DNA from: Rhizobium sp. NXC14
GTDB lineage: Bacteria > Pseudomonadota > Alphaproteobacteria > Rhizobiales > Rhizobiaceae
Length of the DNA stretch: 64,000 nt
Reading direction: 5' to 3'
Assembly: GCF_002117485.1 (NCBI RefSeq)
Contig: NZ_CP021033.1
Coordinates: 372,001-436,000, forward strand
Numbering within the stretch: position 1 is the stretch's first letter; each line of letters begins with the position of its first letter. The notes beneath the pieces were generated by a model that was not told the origin of the DNA, ran no database searches, and worked only from the letters and a program-made list of their open reading frames with translations. A program made the translations under genes and the position numbers. This document shows positions 36,659 through 45,798 of this stretch, in pieces.

Positions 36659-38205
36659 GGGGCAGAGACCTTCATTGCGTGGGTGGAAAACAGGCGCGCA
36701 TCCATCTGTTTCAGCTGGTCCGACACCGCGACGCCCTTCGGCAGGCGGTCGAGAACGTGGGCGGCGAGATCGATGCCGGGGGCAAACTCCGTCAGCGTCA
36801 GGCAGCCGTCGATCACCTGAAAGACCGCCCGCTCGGTGACGACGAGCTGTGTCTGCCCTTCCGACGCAAAGGCCGGGCTCGAACTGATCTGGTCGACGTG
36901 GTCGACGATCTTGCAAACTCTGCCGTCCCGGATGATGTCGAGCCTGCGGTCGGCAACCGCAATTTCCGCGCCGCCAGCCGAAAACGCGCCGAGATAGACA
37001 ACACGCCTCGCCGTCTGCGAGATGTTGGTGAAGCCACCGACGCCAACGATGGAATTGTTGAAGCGGCTGACATTGACCGCACCGTACCTATCCACCTCGG
37101 CCATGCCGAGAAAGGCGATATCGAGGCCGCCGCCGTCGTAAAAGTCGAACTGCGAAGCCTGTGGGACGATCGCGGTCGGATTGACGGCAGCGCCGAAGGA
37201 TAGTTCCTCGGCCGGCACGCCACCGATTACGCCGGATTCGATCGTCACCGTATAATCGTCAAATCCCTCTTCGCTGGCGATACGGCCGATCCCGGCGGCA
37301 ATGCCAATGCCGAGGTTGATCGTCGGGCGATGGAGCGGCGCCAGCTCCAGGAAGGCGCGGCGCTGAATAATCTTATCGGCCGACAGCGGCGCCGGCTGCA
37401 GACGGCTCGCCGCCATGCGGACGCGCCCGGTATAGGCGATATTGTCCTTCTCGGCGAAATTGACGCCGTGCTGGGCCGGATTTTCGCAGATGACAACATA
37501 ATCGACCAGCGCCGCCGGGATGCGAACATCGCCCGGCGGCAGCGAGCCACGCTCCGCAATCCGCTTGACCTGCACGACGACGATACCGCCGGAATTTCGG
37601 CCTGCTTGTGCCATGGCAAGCACGTCGAGGGGAAAGGCTTCGTCCTCGAGGGTGATGTTGCCGTCTTCGTCGGCCGTCGTACCGCGCAAAAGCACGCAGT
37701 CGAGCGGCATCGAGGGATAGAGCAGCCATTCCTTGCCGCGCAACGACACACGCTCGACAAGCGCGCGCGGCGTCGTCGCATTCATACGGCCGCCGCCATG
37801 CAGCGGATCCATGAAAGAACCGAGCCCGATATGGGTGATCACCCCAGGCTGACCGGCGGCAATCGCTCGATAGAGCTGGGCGATAACGCCTTGCGGCCAG
37901 CAATGCGCTTCGATCTTTTCCTCGATCGCCAGCCTGCCAAGGCGCGGCGTTCCTCGCCAGCCCCCGGCGATCACGCAGGCGACGAGCCCTTCATAGCCAA
38001 AATGCCCCATGCCGCGCGTCTGACGATCGCCCGTGCTGGCAGCAAACAAGAGCGTGAGATTGCGGGGTTTTCCAGAGGCGACGAAACGCTCCTCCACCGC
38101 AGCCGTGATGGCCTCGGGGTGGCAGAATCCTCCAAAACCCGAAGCAGCGACCGTCATCCCGTCTTCGAGGAGATCCGCAGCCTGCTGTGAAGAGATGACC
38201 CGCAT
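36655..38205 (-). CDS. Acyl-CoA:carboxylate CoA-transferase, fused alpha-beta (propionate CoA-transferase type)
   Basis: Family I CoA-transferase of 516 residues with both halves in one chain. The N-terminal half has VAASGFGGFCHPEAI and HIGLGSFMDP; the C-terminal half contains the catalytic Glu in TVTIESGVIGGVPA and INLGIGIAAGI. It moves CoA from acetyl-CoA or similar to a short or unsaturated acid. It is the first gene of the run. ATG at 38205 is chosen; a TTG six codons upstream is possible. A palindromic operator lies 23 bases upstream of the start. Confidence 0.93.
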   Translation of the reverse strand: MRVISSQQAADLLEDGMTVAASGFGGFCHPEAITAAVEERFVASGKPRNLTLLFAASTGDRQTRGMGHFGYEGLVACVIAGGWRGTPRLGRLAIEEKIEAHCWPQGVIAQLYRAIAAGQPGVITHIGLGSFMDPLHGGGRMNATTPRALVERVSLRGKEWLLYPSMPLDCVLLRGTTADEDGNITLEDEAFPLDVLAMAQAGRNSGGIVVVQVKRIAERGSLPPGDVRIPAALVDYVVICENPAQHGVNFAEKDNIAYTGRVRMAASRLQPAPLSADKIIQRRAFLELAPLHRPTINLGIGIAAGIGRIASEEGFDDYTVTIESGVIGGVPAEELSFGAAVNPTAIVPQASQFDFYDGGGLDIAFLGMAEVDRYGAVNVSRFNNSIVGVGGFTNISQTARRVVYLGAFSAGGAEIAVADRRLDIIRDGRVCKIVDHVDQISSSPAFASEGQTQLVVTERAVFQVIDGCLTLTEFAPGIDLAAHVLDRLPKGVAVSDQLKQMDARLFSTHAMKVSAP

Positions 38206-38227
38206 GACGATCTTTGTTTCCAACCGA

Positions 38228-38241
38228 CCTGTATATACAGG
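38228..38241. promoter_or_regulatory. HutC/GntR-type operator before the CoA-transferase operon
   Basis: CCTGTATATACAGG is a perfect 14-bp palindrome with the TGTATATACA core typical of HutC-subfamily GntR regulators. It lies just upstream of the first gene of the minus-strand run, which encodes a HutC-like protein. It would control the whole set from 38.2 down to 27.5 kb. Confidence 0.75.
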
Positions 38242-38305
38242 CTAACGGCCGATCGTTTGGAAGGCAACCGGAATCTTTGCCGGTATTTTAGGCAGATCGC
38301 CTCGA

Positions 38306-39385
38306 TCAGCCGATGTCAAGCAGCCCCATCAAGCAAAACCCAAGAGCCGCCAGAGCCAGAAGTGACAGCGCCGCCGCTGCAAGGACCCGGCCGCCGGCAC
38401 GGGTGATGGATCTCACATTGACGGAGAGACCTAGCGCGGCCATGGCGGTGACGGTGAAGGCAGCGGAGACAGCCGACATCCCGGCCAGCAGCGGCGCCGG
38501 GATTGCGTCGAAGGAGCGAAGCGCCGCCATGGCTGCAAAGCCGAGGATGAACCATGGCAGAAGATGGCGGAGATTGACTGCGGAGCCACCGGGACGGCGG
38601 CGATGAACTGCGCCGAGCACAAGAATGACGGGTCCGAGCATCATCACGCGGATCAGCTTGACGAGCGTGCCTACCTGGGTGCTGACGGCTCCGGCAGAGG
38701 CTGTGGCTGCCAACACCTGCGGCACGGCATAGGCTGTCAGCCCTGCGAAAACGCCATATTGTACGGCGCTGAGCCCCAGGACCAGATGCAGAAGCGGCAG
38801 CGCCAGCACCGCACCAACGCCGAGCAGCGCGGTAAAGGCTATCGAGGCAGCGATATCCTCCGGTTTCGCGCCGATGACAGGTGCTGCAGCGGCAATCGCT
38901 GAATTGCCGCAGATCGAGTTGCCGCAGGCAACCAAGGTCGCTAGGCCGGTCGACAGCCCCAATAGCCGCGCGAGCAGAAAGCTGCCGGCCAGGGACAGAG
39001 CAACCAGGACGGCAATTCCGCCGACAAGCGGCAATCCGGCCTGTCGGATGGCAGCCGTGCTGAGCGAGGCGCCCAGCAACACGACGGCAATCTCGAGCAG
39101 CGTCTTGGCGGCGAAGTTAATGCCTGGAGTGAAAGTCTGCGGAAGACGGATCGAGGAGCGCACGGCAATGCCAATTAGAATGGCCAGCACGAGGCTCTCT
39201 ATCCAGTGCGCGCCGAACATCATCATCTGCAACCGCTCGACTAACTGCGCAATGATCGCGACTGCCGCGCAAAAGAAAAGTCCCGGCAGGACAGCAGGAA
39301 GCGACGGGGAACGTGAGACGGAAACGAGCATGGGCAAGACCTTGCGGAATGCTTCACTGTCCCATACTCGATTGTCGCCTTCCAT
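38306..39385 (-). CDS. YeiH/UPF0324-family membrane protein
   Basis: Integral membrane protein of 359 residues with about ten hydrophobic segments. Family landmarks are ILIGIAVRSSIRLPQTFTPG, LLGASLSTAAIRQAG and LVACGNSICGNSAIAAAAPV. The family is annotated as putative sulfate/sulfite exporters (YeiH in E. coli, next to the LysR gene yeiE). Here too a LysR gene is divergent, 46 bases away. The start may be at 39385 or at the second Met (MLVSVSRSPSLPAVL). Confidence 0.9.
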   Translation of the reverse strand: MEGDNRVWDSEAFRKVLPMLVSVSRSPSLPAVLPGLFFCAAVAIIAQLVERLQMMMFGAHWIESLVLAILIGIAVRSSIRLPQTFTPGINFAAKTLLEIAVVLLGASLSTAAIRQAGLPLVGGIAVLVALSLAGSFLLARLLGLSTGLATLVACGNSICGNSAIAAAAPVIGAKPEDIAASIAFTALLGVGAVLALPLLHLVLGLSAVQYGVFAGLTAYAVPQVLAATASAGAVSTQVGTLVKLIRVMMLGPVILVLGAVHRRRPGGSAVNLRHLLPWFILGFAAMAALRSFDAIPAPLLAGMSAVSAAFTVTAMAALGLSVNVRSITRAGGRVLAAAALSLLALAALGFCLMGLLDIG

Positions 39386-39431
39386 TGAATAGTTTAATAT
39401 AGTTCATTCGGTGAAATCGAACGATTGCGTC

Positions 39432-40355
39432 ATGACCTTCGAACAGCTCTCCATTTTCATAGCGGTTGCCGAACGCGAGCACCTGACCAACGGCGCCTCG
39501 GCGATCAGCCTCACGCCATCAGCCGTCAGTTCGGCCATCCGCAATCTCGAGGCCTCCTATGGGGTCCAGCTTTTTCACCGTGTCGGACGGCGCATAGAGC
39601 TGACATATGAAGGGCGGGTGTTTCTGGGGGAGGCAAGAGCCACTCTCGCACGCGCAAGAGCCGCAGCGCTCGTCTTGTCCGATCTCGGCGGCCTGCAAAA
39701 GGGTGAGCTCGTTGTTTTTGCCAGTCAGACGATCGCAAGCTATTGGCTGCCAGCGATGCTGATGCGTTTCAAGACCCGCTATCCGGGCATCGACCTGAAG
39801 CTGGTGATCGGCAATACGGCCATGGCGGCAAAAGCGGTTCTCGATGGATTGGCGGAAGTCGGTTTCGTCGAAGGCAGCGTTGATGAGCCGGCACTGAATG
39901 TTCAGCCGCTTGCCAAGGACGAACTCCTTGTCGTTGTCGGTCCGCGCCATCCCTGGGCGCGTGGCAAACCGATTGCCCCGGCGGAGCTGGTTTCGGGCAC
40001 AAAATGGGTCATGCGGGAAAAGGGGTCCGGAACCCGGTCGGCTTTCGAGGCGGCGATTTCCAATCTTGGCATTGGCTCCGGAGATCTGACTGTCGCGCTT
40101 GAGCTGCCATCGAACGAAGCCGTCATATCGGCAGCAAGAGAAGGCCTCTGCGCAACGGTCGTTTCCGGAGCCGTGGCCGCGCCGCTCTTGACGCAAGGTC
40201 TGTTGGTAAAGGCGCGTTTTCCCTTGCCGTCCCGCCAGTTTGCAATCCTGCGGCACAAACAAAGACACTCCAGCCGTGCCTCGTTGGCGCTGGAAACGAT
40301 TTGCCGCGAAGACAGAGCTGCCGAAGTCCAAAATCGCGATGACTGGGTCCTCTAA
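39432..40355 (+). CDS. LysR-family regulator (YeiE/CbbR-like)
   Basis: LysR regulator of 307 residues. The helix-turn-helix is near the N-terminus (LTNGASAISLTPSAVSSAIR, LEASYGVQLFHRVGRRIELT), followed by an effector domain beginning KGELVVFASQTIASYWLPAM. ATG at 39432 is preferred; a GTG at 39411 adds seven residues. It is divergent from the YeiH-like gene and so is its probable regulator. YeiE in enterobacteria responds to sulfite; whether that holds here is unknown. Confidence 0.92.
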   Translation: MTFEQLSIFIAVAEREHLTNGASAISLTPSAVSSAIRNLEASYGVQLFHRVGRRIELTYEGRVFLGEARATLARARAAALVLSDLGGLQKGELVVFASQTIASYWLPAMLMRFKTRYPGIDLKLVIGNTAMAAKAVLDGLAEVGFVEGSVDEPALNVQPLAKDELLVVVGPRHPWARGKPIAPAELVSGTKWVMREKGSGTRSAFEAAISNLGIGSGDLTVALELPSNEAVISAAREGLCATVVSGAVAAPLLTQGLLVKARFPLPSRQFAILRHKQRHSSRASLALETICREDRAAEVQNRDDWVL

Positions 40356-40417
40356 CATGCGAGATGTTGGAGAATGCCATCATCAGGCATAAGGTCGGTC
40401 TCGCCTGATGACCAGGG

Positions 40418-40445
40418 AAAAGGCTGCTGCCATGCGGCAGCAGCC
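40418..40445 (-). terminator. Intrinsic terminator of the transporter/dehydratase operon
   Basis: GGCTGCTGCC-ATGC-GGCAGCAGCC, a perfect 10-bp stem with tetraloop. On the minus strand the hairpin is followed by TTTTCCC. It lies 27 bases after the stop of the enolase-superfamily gene. Confidence 0.88.
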
Positions 40446-40471
40446 TGTCCCGGTTCTTTCGAGCGGCGCCT

Positions 40472-41659
40472 CTAAGCGAAGGCGTAAGAGCCATCCGGCC
40501 GCTTCGGCACACGCCGCTGCCAGTGGATATAGCCTTCCTCCTCCATTGCCTTCTCGTCCATCTCGACGCCCCAGCCGGGCCGGTCGGGGCGCAGCTCGAG
40601 ATAGCCGTTCTTCGGCAGATAGGGATCGACCACATAGCGGGTTTCCCCCTGCCGCTTCTCGATATCGAGGCCGCCGTAGACATAGGCTTGGCCCTTTGGC
40701 AGCCGGTATTCGAGGATGCGGAAGTTCTGGGCCGCGGCCGAAAAATGCACATTGACCGCCGTCGCCAGCGGTCCCATCGGGTTGTGCGGAGCAACGCCGA
40801 CGAAATAGGCTTCGGCAAGCGTGGCGATGCGGCGCATTTCGCTGATGCCGCCGACGACGCAGATGTCGGGCTGGATCAGATCGGCGCCCTTGACCTGCAG
40901 CAGCCGCAGGAATTCGTTCCTGTTATAAAGCGACTCGCCGGTGGCCAGCACGCAGTTGAGCCCCTGTTTCAGATCGCCCCAGGCATCGATATTCTCCGGA
41001 CGCAGCGGCTCTTCGTAGAACAGCGGATCATAGGGCGCCAGCGCATTGCCGAGTTGCCTTGCGGCGATCGGTTCGAAAATCTTGGCATGAGCGTCGAAGG
41101 CGATCTCATATTCGTCATTCACCGTCTCGCGCAGCGAGCGGAAATAATCGGCCGAGGCTTTCACGACATTCCCCCAACGATGGGAATGCATGTCGATACG
41201 CCAGGGGCTGAGTTTGAAGGCCGTGAACCCCCATTCCTCTTTCAGGCGATCGAACTCGTCGCGAGCAGCGGGCGCGTCGGGGGCGGTATAGACCCCGGCA
41301 TAGACCTTGATGCGGTCGCGCACCTCGCCACCCAGCAGCTTGTATACGGGAACATTCGCGGCCTTGGCCGCCAGATCCCACAGGCAATGGTCGAGCGCCG
41401 AAATCGCGGCAAGGCCGAGTGCGCCCGGCGGGAAGCGGCTTTGCTGGATCAGCAGGTTGACGAGATAATCGACGCGTGTCGGGTCCTGGCCGGAGAGAAA
41501 GCCATAGAGATAGTCGAGCAGCGGCGGCAGCGCCTTATCAGGACCGTGGTTGTAGCATTCGCCCCAGCCCGTCAACCCGTCGTCCGTGTCGAGTGCGACG
41601 ATTACGCGGGGACGGTCCTTGTCGCGGGTCATGAACACCCGCATCCGGTCGATCTTCAT
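40472..41659 (-). CDS. Enolase-superfamily sugar-acid dehydratase (mandelate racemase group)
   Basis: Mandelate-racemase/muconate-lactonising family enzyme of 395 residues, closest in wording to D-galactonate/mannonate-type dehydratases. Metal ligands appear in order: Asp in FDAHAKIF, Glu in YEEPLRPEN, Glu in ATGESLYN; a catalytic His is in VAPHNPMGPL. The N-terminal capping domain DTDDGLTGWGECYNHG is complete. Given uronate dehydrogenase, lactonase and KdgD-like genes across the divergent region, it may dehydrate galactarate or glucarate, but exact substrate is not readable. It is last in the minus-strand operon and followed by a strong terminator. Confidence 0.9.
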   Translation of the reverse strand: MKIDRMRVFMTRDKDRPRVIVALDTDDGLTGWGECYNHGPDKALPPLLDYLYGFLSGQDPTRVDYLVNLLIQQSRFPPGALGLAAISALDHCLWDLAAKAANVPVYKLLGGEVRDRIKVYAGVYTAPDAPAARDEFDRLKEEWGFTAFKLSPWRIDMHSHRWGNVVKASADYFRSLRETVNDEYEIAFDAHAKIFEPIAARQLGNALAPYDPLFYEEPLRPENIDAWGDLKQGLNCVLATGESLYNRNEFLRLLQVKGADLIQPDICVVGGISEMRRIATLAEAYFVGVAPHNPMGPLATAVNVHFSAAAQNFRILEYRLPKGQAYVYGGLDIEKRQGETRYVVDPYLPKNGYLELRPDRPGWGVEMDEKAMEEEGYIHWQRRVPKRPDGSYAFA

Positions 41660-41671
41660 CAGTCTGTCCTT

Positions 41672-41839
41672 CTAGCGATTGAAATAGCAGTAGCGCGCCA
41701 CGCGTGTCTGCACGTAGACCTGCTCGTTATAGGTTTCTGGATTGTAGGAACCCGAGGTCTCCGGCACCGGCACGGAGACATTGCCGCCGCTCGGCTGACC
41801 GACATGCATGAGAAAAGTTCTGATGCCGGTGATCTTCAT
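41672..41839 (-). CDS. Small 55-residue frame resembling an enolase-superfamily N-terminus
   Basis: Reads [20 protein letters not shown] then a Tyr-rich tail ending RVARYCYFNR. The first 14 residues match the start of mandelate-racemase-family dehydratases, but the remainder does not continue into a barrel. The start overlaps the ATPase stop (ATGA) and the stop is 12 bases before the full dehydratase, so it is well placed for translation. It may be a truncated duplicate of a dehydratase gene or a retained small peptide. No function can be assigned. Confidence 0.6.
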   Translation of the reverse strand: MKITGIRTFLMHVGQPSGGNVSVPVPETSGSYNPETYNEQVYVQTRVARYCYFNR

Positions 41840-43557
41840 CGCTGCGAGCTCCCGTTCCTCAGACTGTCTGGAGCGACATAGCGGAAGCGCCGCGAATGAT
41901 CGCGGTCGCGTGGATCGGGGCGCGGAATGGCTGATATGAGCGCTTGCGTGTAGGCGTGCTCGGGCGTGCGGCAGACCTTTTCCGCTTCGCCGATTTCGAC
42001 GAGCTGGCCCTTGTACATGACGCCGACGCGGTCGCACATGTAGCGGATGACGCCGATGTCATGACTAATGAAGATATAGGCAAGCCCGAGCTGATCCTGC
42101 AGACGCATCAGCAGATCGAGCACCTGCGAGCGCACGGAGACGTCGAGCGCCGAGGTCGCCTCGTCGGCGACGATGACGCGGGGGTTGAGCGTAATGGCGC
42201 GGGCAATGCCGATACGCTGGCGCTGACCGCCGGAGAAGGCGTGCGGATAGCGTTCGCGCGCCCTCGGATCGAGGCCGACCTGCTCCATCAGATGGCAGAC
42301 GCGCTCGTCCAGCGCCCGTCCCTTGGCGATACCGTTGACGAGCAGCGGTTCGCCGATGATCTGGGAGACGGTCATGCGCGGATTGAGGGAGCCGAAGGGA
42401 TCCTGGAACACCATGCGCAATTCGCGGCGCGCGGCGGCAAGCGTCTGGCCTTTTGCCATTGCCAGGTCGATGATGCCGCCATCGGCCCGGCGATAGAGAA
42501 TCTCGCCGGCTGTCGGATCGATCAGCCGCATGATCGAGCGGCCCATGGTCGTCTTACCGGATCCGCTCTCCCCGACGATGCCGAGGGTTTCGCCCGGCAG
42601 CAGCGAAATGGAGACGTCGTCGAGTGCTTTTACCTCGCCGAAATCCATCGAAAGATTACGCAATTCCAGGATCGGCGCCGCCGTCCGATCGAGCGGCGCC
42701 CGCGCCAGGCGAATCTCGGCCTTCTGCTCAAGCTTCAGCACGGAGCCGATCAACATGCGGGTATAATCGTCTTTCGGAGCGTGAAAGATCTGCTCGACCG
42801 GTGCATATTCCTTGGCAACGCCATTGTGCATCACAAGCACATCGTCGGCGATCTGCGCCACGACGCCCATATCATGGGTAATGAAGAGAACGGCCATGCC
42901 GTTGGCCTTCTGCAGCCGGGCGATCAGGTCCAGAATTTCGGCCTGCGTCGTCACGTCGAGGGCCGTGGTCGGCTCGTCGGCGATCAGCAGCTGCGGCTTG
43001 CAGGCGAGCGCCATGGCTATCATCGCGCGCTGGCGCATGCCGCCGGAATATTGGAAGGCATATCGATCCAGCGCTTTCTCAGGCGCGGGAATTTCAACCT
43101 GTTTGAGCAGCGATATGGCTTCCGCTCGCGCTTCGGCCTTGCTCATCCTGGTGTGAAGGCGAAGCGCCTCGATAATCTGGTTGCCGACAGTATGGATGGG
43201 CGACAGCGACGACATCGGCTCCTGGAAGATCATGGCGATATCGCGGCCGCGGATCGCCCGGATCTGGCGTCCGCGCGGATTGAGGCTGGCTAGATTGATC
43301 GAGCCGCCCTTCGGGTGATTCAGTGTGATCGAGCCGCCGGCGATGCGACCGGGCGCATCGACGATCTGCAGGATCGAGCGCGCCGTCACCGACTTTCCGG
43401 ATCCGCTTTCACCGACCACGCAGAGCGTCTTGCCCGGCTCTATTGTAAAGGACAGGTCGTTGACGGCGCGAAAGACGCCGGTGCGCAGCGGGAACTCGAC
43501 GGTGAGGTTCTTCACTTCGAGCAGCGGCCTGCCGGCAATGGGAACGATGTCGATCAT
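41836..43557 (-). CDS. Oligopeptide-family ABC transporter ATPase, fused DppD-DppF type
   Basis: Double-ATPase of 573 residues in which the two ATPases usually encoded by separate genes are joined. Half 1: [18 protein letters not shown], signature [35 protein letters not shown]. Half 2: [18 protein letters not shown], signature [35 protein letters not shown]. An oligopeptide-transporter C-terminal region follows each. It drives the permeases just upstream. In rhizobia this class also imports sugars and oligosaccharides, which suits the uronate context. Confidence 0.94.
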   Translation of the reverse strand: MIDIVPIAGRPLLEVKNLTVEFPLRTGVFRAVNDLSFTIEPGKTLCVVGESGSGKSVTARSILQIVDAPGRIAGGSITLNHPKGGSINLASLNPRGRQIRAIRGRDIAMIFQEPMSSLSPIHTVGNQIIEALRLHTRMSKAEARAEAISLLKQVEIPAPEKALDRYAFQYSGGMRQRAMIAMALACKPQLLIADEPTTALDVTTQAEILDLIARLQKANGMAVLFITHDMGVVAQIADDVLVMHNGVAKEYAPVEQIFHAPKDDYTRMLIGSVLKLEQKAEIRLARAPLDRTAAPILELRNLSMDFGEVKALDDVSISLLPGETLGIVGESGSGKTTMGRSIMRLIDPTAGEILYRRADGGIIDLAMAKGQTLAAARRELRMVFQDPFGSLNPRMTVSQIIGEPLLVNGIAKGRALDERVCHLMEQVGLDPRARERYPHAFSGGQRQRIGIARAITLNPRVIVADEATSALDVSVRSQVLDLLMRLQDQLGLAYIFISHDIGVIRYMCDRVGVMYKGQLVEIGEAEKVCRTPEHAYTQALISAIPRPDPRDRDHSRRFRYVAPDSLRNGSSQR

Positions 43558-43564
43558 GCCGGCC

Positions 43565-44686
43565 TCATTTGTTGTAGGGGTCGGCCGCGTCGCGCAGACC
43601 GTCGCCGAGGAGATTGAGCGCCATGACGGCGACCACGACGGCGCAGCCCGGCAGGAATAGCCAGGGCGCCGTGGCGATCGAACGAATGTTCTGGGCCTCG
43701 CGCAGCAGCACGCCCCAGGAAATGGTCGGCGGCTGCAGCCCGAGCCCTAGGAAGGAAAGAGAGGTTTCGGCCAGAATCATCGCCGGCACTGCGAGGGTGA
43801 TCGACGCGATAATGTGGCTGGCAAAGCTCGGCAGCATGTGGCGAAAGATGATGCGGCCTTCGCGAACGCCATCCAGTCTGGCGGCAGCGACGAATTCCTC
43901 GGTGCGCAACGACAGGAAACGACCACGAACGACGCGGGCAAGCTGGGCCCAGCCGGTCAGCGACAGGATGATCGTGATCATCATATATTGCAGCGTCGCC
44001 GGCCAATCCTGCGGCAGGGCTGCAGCCATGGCGAGCCAGATCGGTATCGTCGGCAGAGACAGCACGAAATCGATCACACGCTGCATGAAGAAATCGATGC
44101 GGCCACCGTAATATCCGGAGATACCGCCGATCACGATGCCGAGCATCAACGACAGGAAGACCCCGACGAGGCCGATCGACAGCGACACCTGCGAACCCTG
44201 CACCGTCCGGCTGAAGACATCGCGGCCAAGCCGGTCGGCACCGAAGAGAAGCAGCGGCGTCGTCTTGTCGGGCGAGGCGATCAGATGGATGTTGGTGTTG
44301 AACAGGCCAAATACGGAATAATCATAGCCACGCCCGAAGAACTGGACATCGATCCGCTTCGTCGTGTCTTCCTTGAAGATGGCGGCGAGCGTTTCTGGAT
44401 CGCGGGTCAGCTTCATCGGATAATAATGCAGGCCGAACGAAAACCCGTTCTCGGTATCGATCAGATGCACTTTCTGCGGCGGGTGAAAGGTCGCGCGCGC
44501 ATTTTGCAAGTTCGGATCGTTGATGGCGAAGAAGCCGGGAACCAGTGCAACGATGTACATCAGCACGGTAACGACGAGCGCCACCATGGCCAGTTTGTGG
44601 CGGCGAAAAGCCCACCAGATCAGCTGCCACTGCGATGCGACGGCGGCGCGGTCCGGCTGAATATTTGTAACGGCGATGTCGGCCAT
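43565..44686 (-). CDS. Oligopeptide-family ABC permease (DppC type)
   Basis: Permease of 373 residues, longer than usual because of a soluble loop of about 130 residues after the first membrane segment (FSFGLHYYPMKLTRDPETLA). Core features: FGADRLGRDVFSRTVQGSQV, GGISGYYGGRIDFFMQRVID, the EAA-type loop AAARLDGVREGRIIFRHMLP, and C-terminal LNLLGDGLRDAADPYNK. It lies 7 bases upstream of the ATPase gene and 9 bases after the DppB-type gene. Confidence 0.94.
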   Translation of the reverse strand: MADIAVTNIQPDRAAVASQWQLIWWAFRRHKLAMVALVVTVLMYIVALVPGFFAINDPNLQNARATFHPPQKVHLIDTENGFSFGLHYYPMKLTRDPETLAAIFKEDTTKRIDVQFFGRGYDYSVFGLFNTNIHLIASPDKTTPLLLFGADRLGRDVFSRTVQGSQVSLSIGLVGVFLSLMLGIVIGGISGYYGGRIDFFMQRVIDFVLSLPTIPIWLAMAAALPQDWPATLQYMMITIILSLTGWAQLARVVRGRFLSLRTEEFVAAARLDGVREGRIIFRHMLPSFASHIIASITLAVPAMILAETSLSFLGLGLQPPTISWGVLLREAQNIRSIATAPWLFLPGCAVVVAVMALNLLGDGLRDAADPYNK

Positions 44687-44695
44687 ATCGGGCTC

Positions 44696-45697
44696 CTATT
44701 CCAACCGGATGCGGGGATCGACCAGCGCAAGCAGGATGTCGCTGATCAGAGAGCCTATCAGCGTCAGCGCGCAGATCAGCAGAACGAAGGCGCCCGCCAG
44801 ATACATGTCCTGGGCCATCAGCGCCTGCAGCAGCAAGGGCGCCGCCGTCGGCAGGTTGAGAACGATGGCGACGACAACCGAGCCGGAGATGAGATTGGGC
44901 AGCAACCAGGCAATCGTCGAGATGAACGGGTTGAGGGCGATCATCAAAGGATATTTCATCAGCAGTCGGAACTCCGAGAGCCCCTTTGCCCGCGCCGTCG
45001 TCACGTAGGGCTTCGGCAGTTCGTCAAGCATATTGGCGCGCATCACGCGGATGAGGCTCGCCGTCGAGGACACGGCAAGAATGATGACGGGAAGCCAGAG
45101 ATGCGAGAAGAGATCGCCCATCTTTGCAAAACTCCAGGGCGCATTCTCATATTGCGGCGAAAACAGCCCGCCGACATCCTGGCCGAATTCGACCGCCGCG
45201 ACATACATCAGCACCAGCGCCAGCAGGAAGGACGGAACGGCCAGGCCGAAGAAGGTGAAGGCGGTGAAGAAGTAGTCCCCAATCGAATATTTGCGGACGG
45301 CGGAAAAGACGCCGATCGGCAGCGCGATTGCCCAGGTGACGATCAATGTCGAAAGAGCGAGAACCAGGGTCAGCGCCATACGCTCCCAGATCAGGTCGGA
45401 CACCGGCTGCTGCCATTCGAAGGAAATGCCGAAGTCGCCGCGCGAGAGGATGCCCCAGATCCACTTGAAATATTGGATGAGCATCGGGTCATCGAGTCCG
45501 AAGCGTTCGCGCAATTGTGCCGCGGTGTTCTGATCGACGATTTCGTTGGAAGCCGCCAGCGTCGCAATGTAGGTCGTGACGTAGTCACCCGGCGGCAGCT
45601 GGATCAGCACGAATGCGAGGAAGCTGACGGCAAAGAGCGATGGAATCATCCACAACAAACGTTTGGCGATAAAGACCAGCATGGGCGCCTCTTGCAT
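44696..45697 (-). CDS. Oligopeptide-family ABC permease (DppB type)
   Basis: Permease of 333 residues starting MLVFIAKRLLWMIPSLFAVS after a possible five-residue extension. The conserved LPPGDYVTTYIA, RFGLDDPMLIQYFKWIWGIL, TARAKGLSEFRLLMKYPLMI and C-terminal LISDILLALVDPRIRLE are family landmarks. It pairs with the DppC-type permease. An intrinsic terminator lies between it and the binding-protein gene, so its expression is probably reduced relative to that gene. Confidence 0.94.
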   Translation of the reverse strand: MQEAPMLVFIAKRLLWMIPSLFAVSFLAFVLIQLPPGDYVTTYIATLAASNEIVDQNTAAQLRERFGLDDPMLIQYFKWIWGILSRGDFGISFEWQQPVSDLIWERMALTLVLALSTLIVTWAIALPIGVFSAVRKYSIGDYFFTAFTFFGLAVPSFLLALVLMYVAAVEFGQDVGGLFSPQYENAPWSFAKMGDLFSHLWLPVIILAVSSTASLIRVMRANMLDELPKPYVTTARAKGLSEFRLLMKYPLMIALNPFISTIAWLLPNLISGSVVVAIVLNLPTAAPLLLQALMAQDMYLAGAFVLLICALTLIGSLISDILLALVDPRIRLE

Positions 45698-45760
45698 TGA
45701 GTACCGCCCTCCTGGCCTTACCGGCTCTCATCGCCCGCAGGCATCTCGGAAGGCGAACCG

Positions 45761-45789
45761 AATAAAGCGCCGTACCGTCGGTACGGCGC
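45761..45789 (-). terminator. Intra-operon terminator after the binding-protein gene
   Basis: GCGCCGTACC-GTC-GGTACGGCGC, a perfect 10-bp stem with 3-base loop. On the minus strand it is followed by TTTATT. It starts 10 bases after the binding-protein stop and precedes the DppB-type gene, so it is probably an attenuating terminator. Confidence 0.8.
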
Positions 45790-45798
45790 TCGATCAAA

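Noticed and set aside
41944..43293. Plus-strand open frame of 449 residues across the fused ATPase
   Set aside because: Mirror frame of the ATPase gene, with the usual His/Asp/Arg-rich composition of such shadows.
43814..45700. Plus-strand open frame of 628 residues across the Dpp-type permeases
   Set aside because: Antisense to two strongly conserved permease genes; no ribosome site and no recognisable domain.
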